NCBI RefSeq assembly: GCF_036588685.1
Contig: NC_086386.1
Location: 18,372,931 to 18,436,930, forward strand
From: Mytilus trossulus
Taxonomy: Eukaryota; Mollusca; Bivalvia; Mytilida; Mytilidae
Direction of reading: 5' to 3'
DNA: 64,000 nt
The first letter of the stretch is position 1. The number at the start of each line of letters is the position of its first letter. This document shows positions 46,434-59,475 of this stretch, piece by piece. The translations under genes and the position numbers were made by a program. The notes under the pieces were generated by a model. The model saw nothing but the letters and a program-made list of their open reading frames with translations, did no database searches and was not told the DNA's origin.

Positions 46434-47172
46434 GTGAATAGTAAAAAAGAAACGACAGTAGGGATAAACAGGTGGCTCAAAATTTTACCATTGCAAGAAG
46501 CTTCAAATATGAATTCATTATATAACTTTATTTTCAAATGCTTAACTGATAATAAATTAAAAATATACAGATGGAAACTACTACAGTTTATTGTATCAAC
46601 CAAAATGCATTTATTACAATGGATAATAGCTAATAACAATTTGTGCAATTTTTGTAACATAGAAGAAGACTTAGCTCATTATATTTTTCAATTGCTCTTA
46701 TTTAACAAGATTTTGGAAACAAATAAACGATCTCTTGAAAAAGAGTAATTTAGATTTTTCAATAAAATTACAACACATAATATTTGAATACAAAATAACA
46801 GACAGCAAGTATTACCCAATACATTTTTTGATTACAATTATAAGTTTTTCAATATATAAGTCGTACTTTGTATCTGAGCAGATAACAAAAAACATAGACG
46901 TATTCTCAATTTTTGTTAATGAATACACCAAGAGAATAGATACCAATATTAATGAACATATTAAGACAATAAGTCCAATGTTACTTTCAATCAAAAGAAA
47001 CATAATCAATGAATATTTTTTTGTATTGTTAATATACAGTCTATGGAAGAAGCGTATCGATAAAAACTTGTCTTATATCAATGAGCGATATTGTCTAATA
47101 TCAATTGTAAATATGCAGACATTCAATGCGGAAAATGTTGTTTTCGGCAACGAAAAGGTAAGAAAATACTAA
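46434..47172 (+). pseudogene. LINE ORF C-terminal fragment, frameshifted
   Basis: Two overlapping frames (46434-46748 and 46735-47172) together resemble the far C-terminus of a LINE ORF2. First come TDNKLKIYRWKLLQFI and MHLLQWIIANNNLCNFCNIE, with a C-x2-C..H finger. Then, after a shift near 46740, come LLTIISFSIYKSYFVSEQ-type residues and an AT-rich tail. No catalytic reverse transcriptase motifs are present. Adenine-rich codon use matches its surroundings. Confidence 0.7.
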
Positions 47173-47814
47173 CTTTAAAACTTATTGTTCAAATATAAAC
47201 AACAATTGAGTCTAATGATACATTCAGAAGTTAGTTAGAAGCTAAAGTTTATGTCCGTGTAAAATTTGAAGTGCTGTGTTTTTCTTATATACATAAATAA
47301 ACAATGCGATACTTTTAAAATATCAATGCGATACTTTTAAAATATCATAGCGGTGTTTTTGTAATATCGATATTAGTAATTATTAGTTTTAATATTTGAC
47401 TGCTGTGTCCATATTTTGACAATTTTACCTATTATGTCTGTTTTGTTCATGCATCGTTGTAAATGTGACAGAATTTGATGATACTGGCATACACGTGACA
47501 GGTTTAGCGCAATATAACCAGGTTCAATCCACCGTTTTCAAAATTTGAAAATGCCAGTACCGATGGGGTTTAATAAACAATGTCGTAGTCAAATAGCTAA
47601 GTATCAAAATCAATGTTCACATATATATAACATTTAGCAAATTTATAATGAACGCACCGAAATAATATATTTCAAATATACTCGCAACGCATGCATGGAA
47701 GAATTTCTTTATTGAAACTAACTTTTGACAAAGAAGAATCATACTGTCCTCGTTAAGATTGATTCGACAAAATTTAGCCTGTGCATTTTTGAATCATCTT
47801 TTTTATATAAATTA

Positions 47815-48000
47815 GACTGTTGCTTTTCCTGTTTGAGTGGTTAAACACTAGTAATTTTTGGTTCCTATATAGCGTGGTGCTCGCTGAGAGTCAATGCTCC
47901 GTGTTTAAGGCCCTACTTTAATCTATAATGGTTTACTTAAAACAAACTATTACTTTGATGGAAAGTTCTCTCATTCGAACTCATGCACCATCTTCTTAAT
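47815..48000 (-). repeat. Dispersed mussel repeat, reverse orientation
   Basis: Contains CCGTGTTTAAGGCCCTACTT and ATAATGGTTTACTT, the reverse-strand form of the GATGTGGTGTGAGTGCC family at 30065 and 53735. Confidence 0.55.
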
Positions 48001-48809
48001 ATATCTATAAATCTTATATCAGATAAACCCCTTATAAATAACTGCTTTCCTGTCCTTCAAAACGCCATTTGGGTGCTGAATCTTTTGTTAAGTGCAATAT
48101 GAACAAACACACTTCTAAAGCTTTAAAGGTAACGACAGTTATGATGGTACAAGAACGATTACGTCAATAAAAATACTAAATAAACAGCACTGAACGATCT
48201 TAATTTATAAATATAGAAAAATATACACATTTCTAACGTCAGCAGACATCACATCTTATTCATTTGTTTTCTAAACATTTTTTTTAGTACTCATAGAAGA
48301 AATGAATTTATAACAAGCGATACGGATTGTTATTTATACGATCGATTACTAGTCAAAAACGCAAGTCAAATCTATGTGGTAACAAAGCAACGGAATGCCC
48401 TCATGGTCATCGCGATGTAAAAGAGCGTCCAGGCGGCGAGCTGATTATGTTCATAGTGATATCGATTTACCAACGGGGAAAGTCTTTGATATAAAAAAGA
48501 ATTGTTTTCCTTCTCAATACTTTTTCTATGTTAATAATAAATACATTTTCTGTTTGACAAGATTTTTTATTTTCGTTGTATCTGAAGTTGTTCAACTTAT
48601 AGTCTGAGGCTACTCAGTTGGTATCTTCAAAGTTCGGGACATCAGCATTTGTACATTTTAATTTGTTTGGAATATTTATTTTACCATTTGCATATTAATT
48701 GTTATTTGGAGCTGTATTGGATTGAACTGTTTGAAAGAATGTGTTTTTTTTAAGTAATGATATGTATGAACCGCAACGAAGTTGTCGGTGCCATATAGCT
48801 TTACCCTTG

Positions 48810-48920
48810 TTCGAAATTCCTTAATTTCGAAATTCCGTCATTCTGAAATTCCATAATTTCGAAATTCAATCATTCTAAAATTCCGTAATTTCGAAATTCC
48901 GTCATTCCGTAACAAACCAT
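48810..48920. repeat. 16/32 bp tandem repeat of GAAATTCC..AATTTC units
   Basis: About seven 16 bp half-units alternate between an AATTTC-type and a CATTC-type ending, for example CGAAATTCCGTCATTC and AATTCCGTAATTTCGA. Confidence 0.8.
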
Positions 48921-48929
48921 TATACGGAG

Positions 48930-49365
48930 TTTTTTTTTTTAAACACCTTCATATATTGGGCTGATTTTTGTTATGTGAGTTAACCATGATGAGTTACAGA
49001 TCAAGTTTAAGTTTTGTTCTGCTTGGCTAATTTTTGCCGAAATTACGGGCTATGGACTTTGATAAATTGTTGAAAATCTCAGTTATACAGACTTTTTTCT
49101 AAATGCTTTCAGATATTGGACTGATTTTTTTTGTATGTGAGCTAACTATGATGATTTGCAGATGAAATTTAAAATTGTTTTGCTCCGCTAATTTTTGTCA
49201 AAATTAAGGGTTAACAACTTCGAAAATTGTTGAAAATCACAGTTATACTGACTCTTTTTCTATACGCCTCTAGATTTTGAGCTGATTTTTGACATGTGAG
49301 ACTACCATCATGTTTGAGTCCACATTTGTTATTGAAATTGCAGATTTCTCAACATTTTAAGACGG
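48930..49365. repeat. ~160 bp tandem repeat, three units
   Basis: Units marked by GGCTGATTTTTGTTATGTGAG-like strings near 48957, 49115 and 49276, each with a TTGTTGAAAATC.CAGTTATA block between. It could be the core of another pearl-type element; ends not identified. Confidence 0.65.
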
Positions 49366-49439
49366 TATAATTCGTGTTGCTTTGAAATATCTAGTTTTTG
49401 TCTGGTTCGATATTACCCATGTGGATAGGCTATAGCAGT

Positions 49440-49560
49440 GTGACCTCAAGGGCAGATCCAACCGTTTTCAAAAGGGGGTTCCAAACCTAGGATAAGGGGG
49501 TGGGGTCCAACCATATGTCCCAATTCAAATGCATTGATCGGCCACTGGACCTATATTAGA
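49440..49560 (-). repeat. Dispersed repeat related to 60940-61070
   Basis: Has GGCAGATCCAACCG, a G-rich middle, and AATGCATTGATCGG; the copy at 60940-61070 shows the same in reverse orientation. Confidence 0.5.
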
Positions 49561-50476
49561 ATCTAATAGGTTGGTAGTCTATTTACAACCGCATTTAGAT
49601 TCCACCATTGCATCATCACTTCAAACAGAATTAGTCGGTTAAACCATGTAATTGAAAACAATAGACTGAACAGGTTGTTAACACTTTCAAATATCAATAG
49701 GGTCAAGCAACATTTTTAAAATGATAAGATCGTGTAAGCGTTAATTTTGTTACAGATACGAAATTGTAGTGATATTGATCCTCAAACATTAAGCCGGTCA
49801 TAAACTAAGTTTGTGAATTATGTTTGCGGTTCTTTTGACATGCATTTTGACGTGTCATCGTATTAATTTTATATTAGAAAACTATAGCAGTTATATTAGA
49901 AAAGTATCGCATTCATAATTTTTTGATATTAAAAAAATATCGCTATGATATAAGACAAACATCGCATTGATATTTTAAAATATAGCAGTATCTATGACTT
50001 ATAGGCGATTTTGGCTTATCCAACAATTGAATTCATCTCAATTGCATTCCACATAGTTTGCTACATGACATTAATTGAATTTGTACATCTACAAATGATA
50101 AATCGTGCATTTATGTCTCATTTATTCAACAATTCAATTTTCTCGTTTAAATACACCTTGCTTGGTATAACTTAAAATAATTCATGGAAATTATACAGCA
50201 GACGTATGTCTTGTTAAATGTCAGCCTGTTTTAAGAAAAGAATCATGACTTTATACCGAGAAATCTTCGTTTCTTCATAAACATGTAAACATTCGTCTGA
50301 GATTTCCCACAATGCAACTCGTTGATATAAGACAATATCGCTCATTGATATAAGAAAAGTTTTTATCGTATCGCACCTTCCATAGACTGAATAATATATA
50401 AAATAAAGTATAACTTTCTTATTTAACACGGGTTAATTTCAGCAATACAGTCATATTAAAAATCTCTCAATAGTAG

Positions 50477-50587
50477 GTCCATGTTTCGCCATGCCCTGCC
50501 AAAATGGTGGCTCTTGTACGGAACTGAATCCATCGACATACACGTGTTCCTGTGATTCAGGGTATACCGGTACAAATTGTGAAACAG
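50477..50587 (+). CDS. EGF-like domain exon of an unidentified membrane or secreted protein
   Basis: 111 nt between acceptor TAATAG/TAG and donor GTAAGC, phase 1 at both ends, the usual symmetric layout of EGF modules. The translation has six cysteines in EGF spacing: [24 protein letters not shown]. It is too short for an ORF listing and was found by reading the frame around the Cys pattern. No second EGF exon is seen nearby. Its donor phase matches the transmembrane exon at 54773. The protein family is unknown. Confidence 0.75.
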
Positions 50588-51211
50588 GTAAGCTATAATT
50601 TGCAGTTTCAGAATCTAATGTATTATGGGTAATATTTTCAAAAGCGTAAACTAAAACGTTGTGATTTGTTTAAAACCAATCCATCCAATGACGTAACGTT
50701 ATTTTCATTTTAGTGTATGAACAATCAGAGTACTCATAGACGGATTCGGAAAAAGCGCACTATTTATTCATATTTTTTTATTTTGCTTTTCTTCGTGTAT
50801 CGTGATTTCTAGTTGTTTCCGTTGTTGAAATGACATGTTTCGCAACAGAATTTATGATACGAAAAATTACGGAAGACAATACTGATTACCACCAAGTCTG
50901 GGGTCCTGACTCCGTATTCTCAAAACCTTGGGCGGACTTCAGTGGCGGACTTTCAATTCGAATGTAGTGAAGTGAAGCTTGTGAAATCGAAAATGTTTCA
51001 CCATTTAGAATACCACCGTCAAATATATTAAAAAAACTAAAGGACGACATCTTTTGTTATCAAATGGGATTAACTTTAAGTATTATGTTTTTTATTTAAA
51101 TAAAGTATAGTCGTTCAAGCTGACTGAATTGAAACAGCTAGACTGTCATTTATTGAACATACAGAAGTTCTATATATATATATTTTTATTCTGCCTAACC
51201 CACACGCACTA

Positions 51212-51297
51212 GCACTTTTTTCTCACCATGGGAAGGTCGACTTTCCATATTTTACAACATATGTATAGTCGGTCTTCCCATGGAAAGAAACAAGTGC
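51212..51297. repeat. Imperfect inverted repeat, 31 bp arms
   Basis: Left arm 51212-51242 contains CCATGGGAAGGTCGACT; right arm 51267-51297 contains AGTCGGTCTTCCCATGG. About 26 of 31 positions pair by eye. Confidence 0.7.
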
Positions 51298-51407
51298 CAT
51301 AAGTTAAACCTTTGCAGTTGAAATGATATACAGAAATTGAATGACATCAATAAATTAAGACATACATGTACATACACATGTACATAAATACACATATCAA
51401 AATATAT

Positions 51408-51720
51408 AAAATTGAAAGTGGAAAATGAAAATGGGGTATGTGCCAAAGAGACAACAACCCGACAGTAGAGCAGACAACAGCCGAAGGCCACCAGCGGATT
51501 ATAATTTAAATTTAGTACGTCAGACAAATATATATACTAGTTCAGTGATAATGGACGTCATACTAAACTCCGAGTTATAATCATTAAAAATCATACAAGA
51601 CTTTCAAGTGCCAGAGTCTTTTGACTTGGGAAAGGCGCAAAATTGCGGCGGGGTTAAACATGTTTATGAGATCTCAACCCTCCCATATACCTCTAGCCAA
51701 TGTGGAAAAAAGTATATCAA
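51408..51720 (+). repeat. Dispersed mussel repeat (AACAACCCGACAGTAGAGCAG type)
   Basis: Same family as 31093-31330. It continues into GGCGGGGTTAAACATGTTTA and TCTCAACCCTCCCATATACC. The ORF at 51621-51830 lies within it. Confidence 0.6.
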
Positions 51721-52204
51721 GACACTCAGTAAGTAAACTCAGTTTAAAAGAAGTCCGCGTCCGATGTCAGAAAATGAAACAAAAGAAAACCAAACTACTT
51801 ACACTTTTACTGACTGTATTTAGACAGTAGCGGAATGTTATGAAATGTCACTATTTAAGAAACAAAAGTGTTTGATTTAGTGCTGTTTGCTGGTCGTCTA
51901 GTTGTAAGCATTTGAAAATCGTATAAAATAAGTCATATGGCCGATTCAGAGTTTCCTTTACATAAGATAAGACTAGATCAGAAAACTTTATTTTGATACG
52001 GCTTTAGTTAAAATATACAACAAAGTTAATCCAGACGGAGTAAAAGTGAAATACAATGTACCAAGAAAAAAAAACCCACATGTACCATAGTCCTTAACAT
52101 TTTGTGTTCCCTCACTATCGTCCAGGTTGTCCTAATTTGTTCAACAATCATTAAAATAGAGGCGAAAGATACCACAGGAACATTCAAACTTATTAGTCGA
52201 AAAC

Positions 52205-52480
52205 AAATGATCAGGAGTCTGTTGTTCAGTGGTTATCGTTTGTAAGAATGGTTTGTCAGTGTTTCTCGTTTCTTGTGTTATATGCAGATTAGATCGTTAG
52301 TTGATCTGTTTGAATTGTTTTACACCCGTCATTTTGGGGCCCTTCATAGCTTGCTGTTCGGGGTGAGCCAAGACTCCGTGTTGAAGATCGTACTTTGATA
52401 TATTATACTAATGGATTACATGTTACACGTTGTGATGTAGAGTTGTCTCATTGACGCCCATATTACATCAAATTATTCAT
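52205..52480 (-). repeat. Dispersed mussel repeat, reverse orientation
   Basis: Contains GGAGTCTGTTGTTCAGTGGT, GTTTTACACCCGTCATTTTG and AGAGTTGTCTCATTGACGCC; related fragment at 14820-15010. Confidence 0.6.
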
Positions 52481-53414
52481 ATCTATATTGACAACGCCAT
52501 GGCTAAAAAAAAGATTGACAGACAAGCACCAGTACAAGCACTAGAACACAAATCACAACACAAAAAAAAAAAAAAAAAAAAACAACAAAAAAAACCCACA
52601 AAAGCTAGGGGTGATCTGAAAGAATAAACACATCCTGCTCCGCATGTTTTGAATTACTCATACTGATATAAAAAACCCACAAATATAGATAAAATATGCA
52701 TTAATATATACTTTGTTTTGTTACATGATACTTGATTTAACATTGGAACTGTTTCGTTTTCTCAGCAGCAATAAAAAATTCTAAGAATTTATACCAAACA
52801 CAAACGACACTCATCTCAAAGAAGTGAGATACAAACATCAAACATGCATCTGAGACGAAACGCCCGTCTGGCGTGTTGTGTTGAATTTAGTCCTGGTATC
52901 TATGATGAGTTTTTTTAAGATGGACATAATTGATGTGGTTTGTATCATACAAAATTTGGCAAAATTCAAATAAGGTTTCATTACTGTTTAACTATTTGAT
53001 GTATGCCGAGAATAATAAACATAAGCCTTAGAACCCCATACCCTTTGTAAGCTTTGAAAGACACTATGGTAACTAAATGCCAAACAAATCAAAGCAGAGT
53101 ACCATCAATCTGAATTTAATAATAGAAATAAACGAATCATTTATGCCTGATGGATAACCATTTTTTCTGATAGACGGGAGATAAGCCAATTTGATTCATT
53201 GTCGCAGAATTTGTACGTGTTATATGTAGCATGGTGCCATTTCAAGGGGGTTGACGTAATTAGAGATGAATTCATAACCTGAGGCGCTTACCTTTCTGAA
53301 GTAACCAATCACGCTCCGTTCATTTCCAGCCTCCGCTATCATATTTTGGTATTGATATTTCGAGCGTTAAAGTTGTAAAATTGTTCAATGTCATGTACAT
53401 TAATTCATATAATA

Positions 53415-53560
53415 TGAAAAAGAAGATTTGGTATGATTGCCAATGAAACAACTGTCCACAAGTACAGGTCACTGTACGGACTTCAACAATGACCAAAGCC
53501 AATACCGCATAGTCAGCTATAAAAGGCCACGATATGACAATGTAAAACAATGCATACGAG
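53415..53560 (+). repeat. Dispersed mussel repeat (GATTTGGTATGATTGCCAAT type)
   Basis: Short copy of the family at 30750-31020, with TCACTGTACGGACTTCAACA and AGTCAGCTATAAAAGGCCAC. Confidence 0.6.
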
Positions 53561-53734
53561 AAATACTGTTTATTGGGACCGAAAACATAAATATTGTAAA
53601 TTACTATGATATCTGTATATAATGATCAATGAATCTATTCATTAACAGTTAAAGTTGAAGAGGAAGGTTTGTCAAAAGGGTGAGAATACTTTATATAGAC
53701 GTAAATAATTGTAAAACAGTGTGTATATTGTAAT

Positions 53735-53960
53735 ATTAAGAAAGAACAACACTCTCCATCAAAGTCTCTATTGGTAAAAGTTAACCATTAAAGGTCAAAG
53801 GACAACCCTCAACACGAAGTTGTGGATCGCAACGAACAGCAAGTTAAAAAGAGCCCCGCATATGACTAGTATAAACCCATTTAAACAAGAAAACCAACGG
53901 TCTAATATATAGAAAAATGAGAAACGAGAACCACATCAACAAACGACAATCACTGAACAT
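53735..53960 (+). repeat. Dispersed mussel repeat (AACCAACGGTCTAAT type)
   Basis: Same family as 30065-30270 and continuing past the point where the Mutator-like element sits there, so it shows the uninterrupted sequence. Confidence 0.55.
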
Positions 53961-54772
53961 CAGGTTCATGACTAAGGACAGTACAAACAAACAGCCGCGG
54001 GTTTGAACGTTTTATCTGGCGCCAATCTTCAAACCTTAAATTTAGACAGTGGTATAACAATACGGCTTAAAGAAACACTATAACACATTAATTGAAAAAG
54101 CCTCATCTCATTAAAATATGAATACTAACAAATTTAAGACTAGTTAGACCAAGAAAACCAAATTACCATATAGTTAAATTATAAACCAAAGAAAAATATA
54201 TCAAAGCCAAAACCAGTATGAAAATAGTTTTGCTAAACAACCGATCCGATTATTTATTAACCACTCAGATATAGCTTCATGAGAAGGATCGTTAACTTGC
54301 AAAGAGCGTGGTTCTCTTTGAACACGAGATCTAGAATCTAAAGAGGAACGTCTTCCACGGCAGCACGATTCATACGATCTGTAATCTGGTTCATTGTGGG
54401 AATGTATAAATACGAAATACGTCAGATTTTGAAATGGGAATTAAAACCACACAAGAAAGAAACAACTCTGTTTGGGTCCATAAGTTAAATAAAGCTACAC
54501 CACACACCTCTAAATTGTTCTGAAATGTTTTACATATCTACGAGACCGAACAAATGAGAAAATTGAAATTCAGATGCCAACTCATTCGCTAACAGATAGA
54601 TATAGACAGCCAATTATTGTTTTGTCTCTTTGTGTGTTATACTTTCAACCTAACGATATCATGTTTTTCTGTTTAAAACATTTTCTGCAATACGTGTCTC
54701 ACTTGTCAGGACATGACCATCAGGATAGTGTTAAAATTCACAAGCCTTTAGCTTCTTTTTGAAGAAATATAG

Positions 54773-54865
54773 CTGGGATTGTTGTTGATTGTGTGGCCGG
54801 CGTTGCTCTTATTGCAGTTGTCAGCGTTATTGTTATTTGGAAATGCTCTGGCAAAAAATTCTTAA
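54773..54865 (+). CDS. Transmembrane-segment exon, possibly of the EGF-domain gene
   Basis: After an acceptor-like AATATAG the phase 1 frame reads GIVVDCVAGVALIAVVSVIVIW followed by basic KCSGKK, a classic single-pass helix with stop-transfer residues. Phase fits the donor at 50588, which would put an alanine at the junction. The exon's 3' side runs into a repeat (54866), so its true donor is not visible; the exon may be broken. A link to 50477-50587 is inference from phase and order. Confidence 0.5.
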   Translation: MGLLLIVWPALLLLQLSALLLFGNALAKNS

Positions 54866-55508
54866 GGGTTCCGCGGAACCCAGTGTCTCGCCTAAGTATG
54901 CTGTTAATCGCAGGCTCAACAAAAGAAGAATAAAATCAATGAAAATATTCCTCTTGATACTATCTTCTGATTCTGAGAAGCTTCTGTCCAAGCTTGGTAA
55001 AAATACAGTATGTTTTAAAAACTTTTAACTGCAGACTGTCTGTAATGTAAACTGGAAGAAAAACTAAGTCCATTTATAGGTAAAATACAGATACACAGGT
55101 ACAAAATGTTAACAAAATGTTCTTATAGATACTAGCTTTTGATCACAAACAAGCTTCTGTCCAAGTTTGGTACAGGTCCAAAATAGTATAAGAAAGTTAT
55201 TAAAATTTTAAAAATTTTAACCACAGAGTGAATATGTTGTTTCCTGGCAGAAAAACTAAGTCCATTTTTAAGTAAAATTGGAAAAAAATGGAATTTTATT
55301 TTTCCAAAATTTCCTTCTGGATACTATCTGATGATCATAAACAAGCTTCTGTCCAAGTTTGGTACAAATACAGTATAGCTAAAGAAAGTTATTAAAATTT
55401 CAAAAACTTTAACCACAGAGTGAATATTTGCCGCCGACGACGCCGACGCCGACGGAATGTAGGATCGCTATGTCTCGCTTTTTCAACTAAAGTTGAAGGC
55501 TCGACAAA
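54866..55508. mobile_element. Tandem-core Helentron/pearl-like element, ~170-195 bp units
   Basis: It begins with the palindrome GGTTCCGCGGAACC (54867-54880), then GTGTCTCGCC..GGCTCAACA. It ends with GCCGACGCCGACGG, GATCGCTATGTCTCGC, the hairpin TTCAACTAAAGTTGAA and GGCTCGACA. Three core units share AAGCTTCTGTCCAAG near 54978, 55150 and 55344. Its right end is homologous, in reverse complement, to the left end of the element at 7425. Confidence 0.7.
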
Positions 55509-58500
55509 AATGAAGGTATTAACAATTTTTACAAAAACTGCAATAAAATAAAAAATTGGTATATATTAAGTTATTGCAAAATTTAGTCCCTTTTATCTTA
55601 AAAAATTTCTTTGACGTGTTCTGAGAAATTCGTGTGATTAAACAAAGCACAAAAGTGCTTATTAAAGGATAGTCAATGATTAATTCAAAGAATAATGAAT
55701 TAAAATAAGAATATGCTATTAAACTTTGGTGAATATCTGTCCCATTGGCAACCATGAACAAAACCAAAACCAGGTTCTCCCATTTCCCATCTAAAAAATA
55801 ACTCTCGCATACGAACAGACACACACACACAAACACACACATACACACACTACGATACATACTTTGTTAACTTTTCTTTTGTATGATTTAAACGGGAAAC
55901 AATTATAAATTAATTTTTAATATTATAAAATTCCAGTACATGTGTTTGATTAAATGAATATTGACATATTGCAACTATATTTTCAGTTAGAACCTCTACT
56001 TTTTGTCCTACGAAATTTGACGCCATTTCGATTTTCTTCTGTCTGAATATTACCAGTAAAACTCACATTGATTTAACACCACTTAAAAAGTTTTCTCCGC
56101 AATGTTAATAAATCTTGTCTTTTTTTGTCTACGCTAAATACGAGTAGAATAAACCGACTTAACTGTATTCATACTTGAAAAGAAACGATGAAGTATCTAT
56201 CTTATTAAAATGGTCAAAACAAGTCACTATTATGGTTTGAAACTATCAAAGTACTCTAACATCAACACATGTTATTGCATTTGTGAAAACCAGTGCACAC
56301 ATGCATTACACAGATCATACCAATACTACGAAAGCCGAGAAGGATCATTCAAAATTCAAAAATCCTACATTAATCTATCATGATTCCCCGCGCTTACGAA
56401 AGCCAAAAAAGATCGCACTTTACACTTTAATATACTACTGAAAGCTATTTTAGAAAGTTTGTTAAGAACACGAACCCATTGAAACAAGGCAAAGGGTCCG
56501 TTACACCTTCATAGGGATACATCCAACTTTACCATTTGAAACCCTTGGTAACACAGCGTCCTTGCAAGTAGTAACCCTCTATCAAGAAAATAGGAAAGGA
56601 AACCGAGCCCTATACTACTACAGTTGGAAAGTCGCTTCACTGAAATGGAACGTTCACAATGGAAAAATTGAAATCATCGCTTTTTCGTAAAGTTTAAATA
56701 TGCTTAAAATATTTACCACTGGAGGTTAAGCAAACAACAACAAATCCGTTATAAGAGGTTTCTCAACATCTTACGAACGAACGAAAATCGCCCTAACTTG
56801 GCGTAACTTGCCGTAACGAGAAGAGAGGGAGCAGTAATTTATCTCATAATATTGGATTATCGGCTGTGCTCTTCTTCGCTTTGAAATGTCTTTTACATGT
56901 AAAATATGCATGCTTGATTTTTTAAAAGCATTTTGAATCAAAAACGTATTATAGTTATTTGATATTATATAATATATAATATACAATTTATTGTTCAATC
57001 AACACAGTTGAAAGTACTATTGATCTATAAATTTAACCGAAGAATATATAATATTTAATCAAAGGACAGTAATCGTACAAGACATTTGAATAAACATTAT
57101 GACAACATCACTATTTAGTATATGTGAAAAAGGTAAATATAGATATATGGATGGAAAGGGATAGGAATCTTTTTGAATCTTAGCTAGAAGTTGATTAACG
57201 GTAAAAATTCTTTCGTGGACATGAGGTAAAATAAAGCTAGGAGTGAACGCCTTTCGATTTAAATTTGAAAAGAAAACATCCCAATTAGTTCCGGGAAAAC
57301 TTCTTTGCCCCAACCACTAAAATCCAAATGATCTCTTCTTATTGATACATTGTTATAAATTGGCAGACTTAACAAGAAAATACAAGGAAAATATTGAAAA
57401 ACATGCATATTTAAACTTATATATTGTGGTTTTTTTGGTTATCATGGTCTTTCTTATTATATGTGTGTATGTTTCCATTAAAGTATAATTATTAGTATAT
57501 ACATAATTTTTTTTTCTTGTTTATTGTTTCCGTTAAGCTTCTATGGCATAATGTGCATATTTCTCTGTTTTTCTTATTTCTTTTATACAAGAACATACAA
57601 AACTCTAGTTCTAACGGTAGATCGAGTGTACCTTTAAATTTCTTTAACTGATTCCCAATAAATACCAGAAATATAGAAGCTATGTTACGACATATCTATC
57701 CAAGATACTCTCCGACACGAAAAAACGAAACTCATAGTAACTCAAACCACTTTGACCCATAGAAGGGACGTGTGGATATATGAAATATATTAAAGTTGTG
57801 TTATCTCAATCACTTATCAATCCTTTTCCAAACGTTAATTTCGCAATGAAATGAATGGAATATTTGCCCCTGAAAGTTAAACACCAAACAATCAATCAAC
57901 CAATTGCAAGCTAGATGTGTTGATTTTTTTAATCAAGGACATTATATAAAAAAAGTTCTTTTTGAATGGATAAAGGAGATAAATCGAACGCATATATACG
58001 ACATGTCAACAAACGGAACTTAAAGGGATAATTCGCGATTTTTCACTTTTCATCTTATTATGTTCATAATATCATAAAAAATATATTCACCAAGTTTTAT
58101 TTTGATATGAAATCTAATAAAGGAGAAAATTAAGAATTATTAATTTTATTTCTTCAAACTTCCTGACTTATGTGACGTAGTTTAAGTCTTTAAGCATGCC
58201 GGGAGTGAAAATAATCTCATTTTAAATCTTAATCGTTAATCATCTTATAACTCTATTTAAAGCGCATCGACGACGTTTGGTGTAGCTATTAACCAACTAA
58301 TAATAAAGATGGAACAGCGCTCATCTCGAAATTAGAATGTACGATTTATATTTTAATATTTTCTGTAATGATTAAAGTGATACAAGTAAATCGTATAAAA
58401 TATTTTTTTATGATTTTTTTTCCCGACGAATATTTTGAACAAACATATATAACTGAAAGTATTTTAAAAATGCATGTTTGTACTTTTTACCTTTTACGTC

Positions 58501-59436
58501 AGTCTAGTGAATATGTGCTGCTAGTACATTTACATAGTGTCCAAATACGGCCCGCAAATACAATGTGTATTGTACTTTGACACTTACATAATGTTACTAC
58601 CTGTTGAATGCGTGGTTAAATTCAAGTTAATTAAAAGATTAACATTTTGTATCTTTTGATCTTTACTCGGTGAATTTAAGCCGTCACGGTTCACTTTTCT
58701 AGGTGTGAACAACATTTTGTATGAATGATAAACGGGGGAATCTTAATATTTTCCATGAGCTAAGTTTAATTAAATATATTATTAACGCTGAATATTTCTG
58801 GTTAAAAAATAAGAAATACTTAATTAATTTAATTGAATAAAGTTATAAATAATGATGTCCTTATAAACACGAGTTAATGAATTAAAAAAAAAAAAGAATC
58901 GGTGACCTTGAATTTTTGAAATAGATAGTAATTACCAACTGCAGTTATATAATTGGGTCGTTCAAAGCAAAATATTCAGGAAGAAACGTCCTTATCAAAA
59001 TAATTTAATTAATTCCGCGTACTTATTCTTCAGCTATTTAAACGAGAATATCAAAAATGTTGACAGAAAATTGAAAGGTCAACTTTGTCTTATTGGAACG
59101 GAATTGAATAAGAACGATTTTTTTTAATTCTTTGTGATTAAATCTTGCAATGAGCTTTCTATTTTATTTCAATCAGTGTATGGTTTCAACACCGAGGCCT
59201 TCAAAATCTTACATGAATACCCAGTGATTTGTTTGGATAACCTGGAATTCAAATAATGGAATCACCATTGTTATAAATACACAAGCTAATCTAACTTTTA
59301 ACTTCTACCTAATATTTAGCCAAGATTAAAAGACGTCAAATTAACTTAAACAATTAACTTTTTCTCAATTCCTTGTTTTCTAATGATTGTCAGGCACCAG
59401 AGCGTGGTTGTTTTTGTAAAAAGAAAAAAAGTTTGA
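55509..59436. other. Intergenic AT-rich DNA, no gene recognised
   Basis: Holds a CA-type microsatellite near 55818-55852. It also holds a short region near 58020-58190 beginning AAAGGGATAATTCGCGATTT that I recall as a common mussel repeat. The 84-codon minus frame at 57059-57313 has no recognisable domain. Confidence 0.45.
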
Positions 59437-59444
59437 TATATAAG
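59437..59444 (+). promoter_or_regulatory. TATA box of the P2X7-C-domain gene
   Basis: TATATAAG, 32 bp before the ATG at 59476 (8 bp box end to ATG 31 bp). Spacing suits a start site just before the ATG. It is inferred from position and consensus only. Confidence 0.5.
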
Positions 59445-59475
59445 CCTTTTTAATAAATCTATACTATAAGCTAAA

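Noticed and set aside
46434..47172. Two overlapping ORFs considered as host genes
   Set aside because: The Cys/His finger and YK-S-rich tail match LINE ORF2 C-termini, and the frame break marks a dead copy.
48395..48607. 70-codon ORF with a basic start, considered as a first exon for the EGF gene
   Set aside because: No signal peptide, no matching donor in phase 1, and no similarity recognised.
55519..55860. 113-codon minus-strand ORF
   Set aside because: Its N-terminus is the translation of a CA microsatellite and the rest is featureless AT-rich sequence.
57059..57313. 84-codon minus-strand ORF
   Set aside because: Composition is somewhat protein-like, but no domain, splice signal or neighbour supports it.
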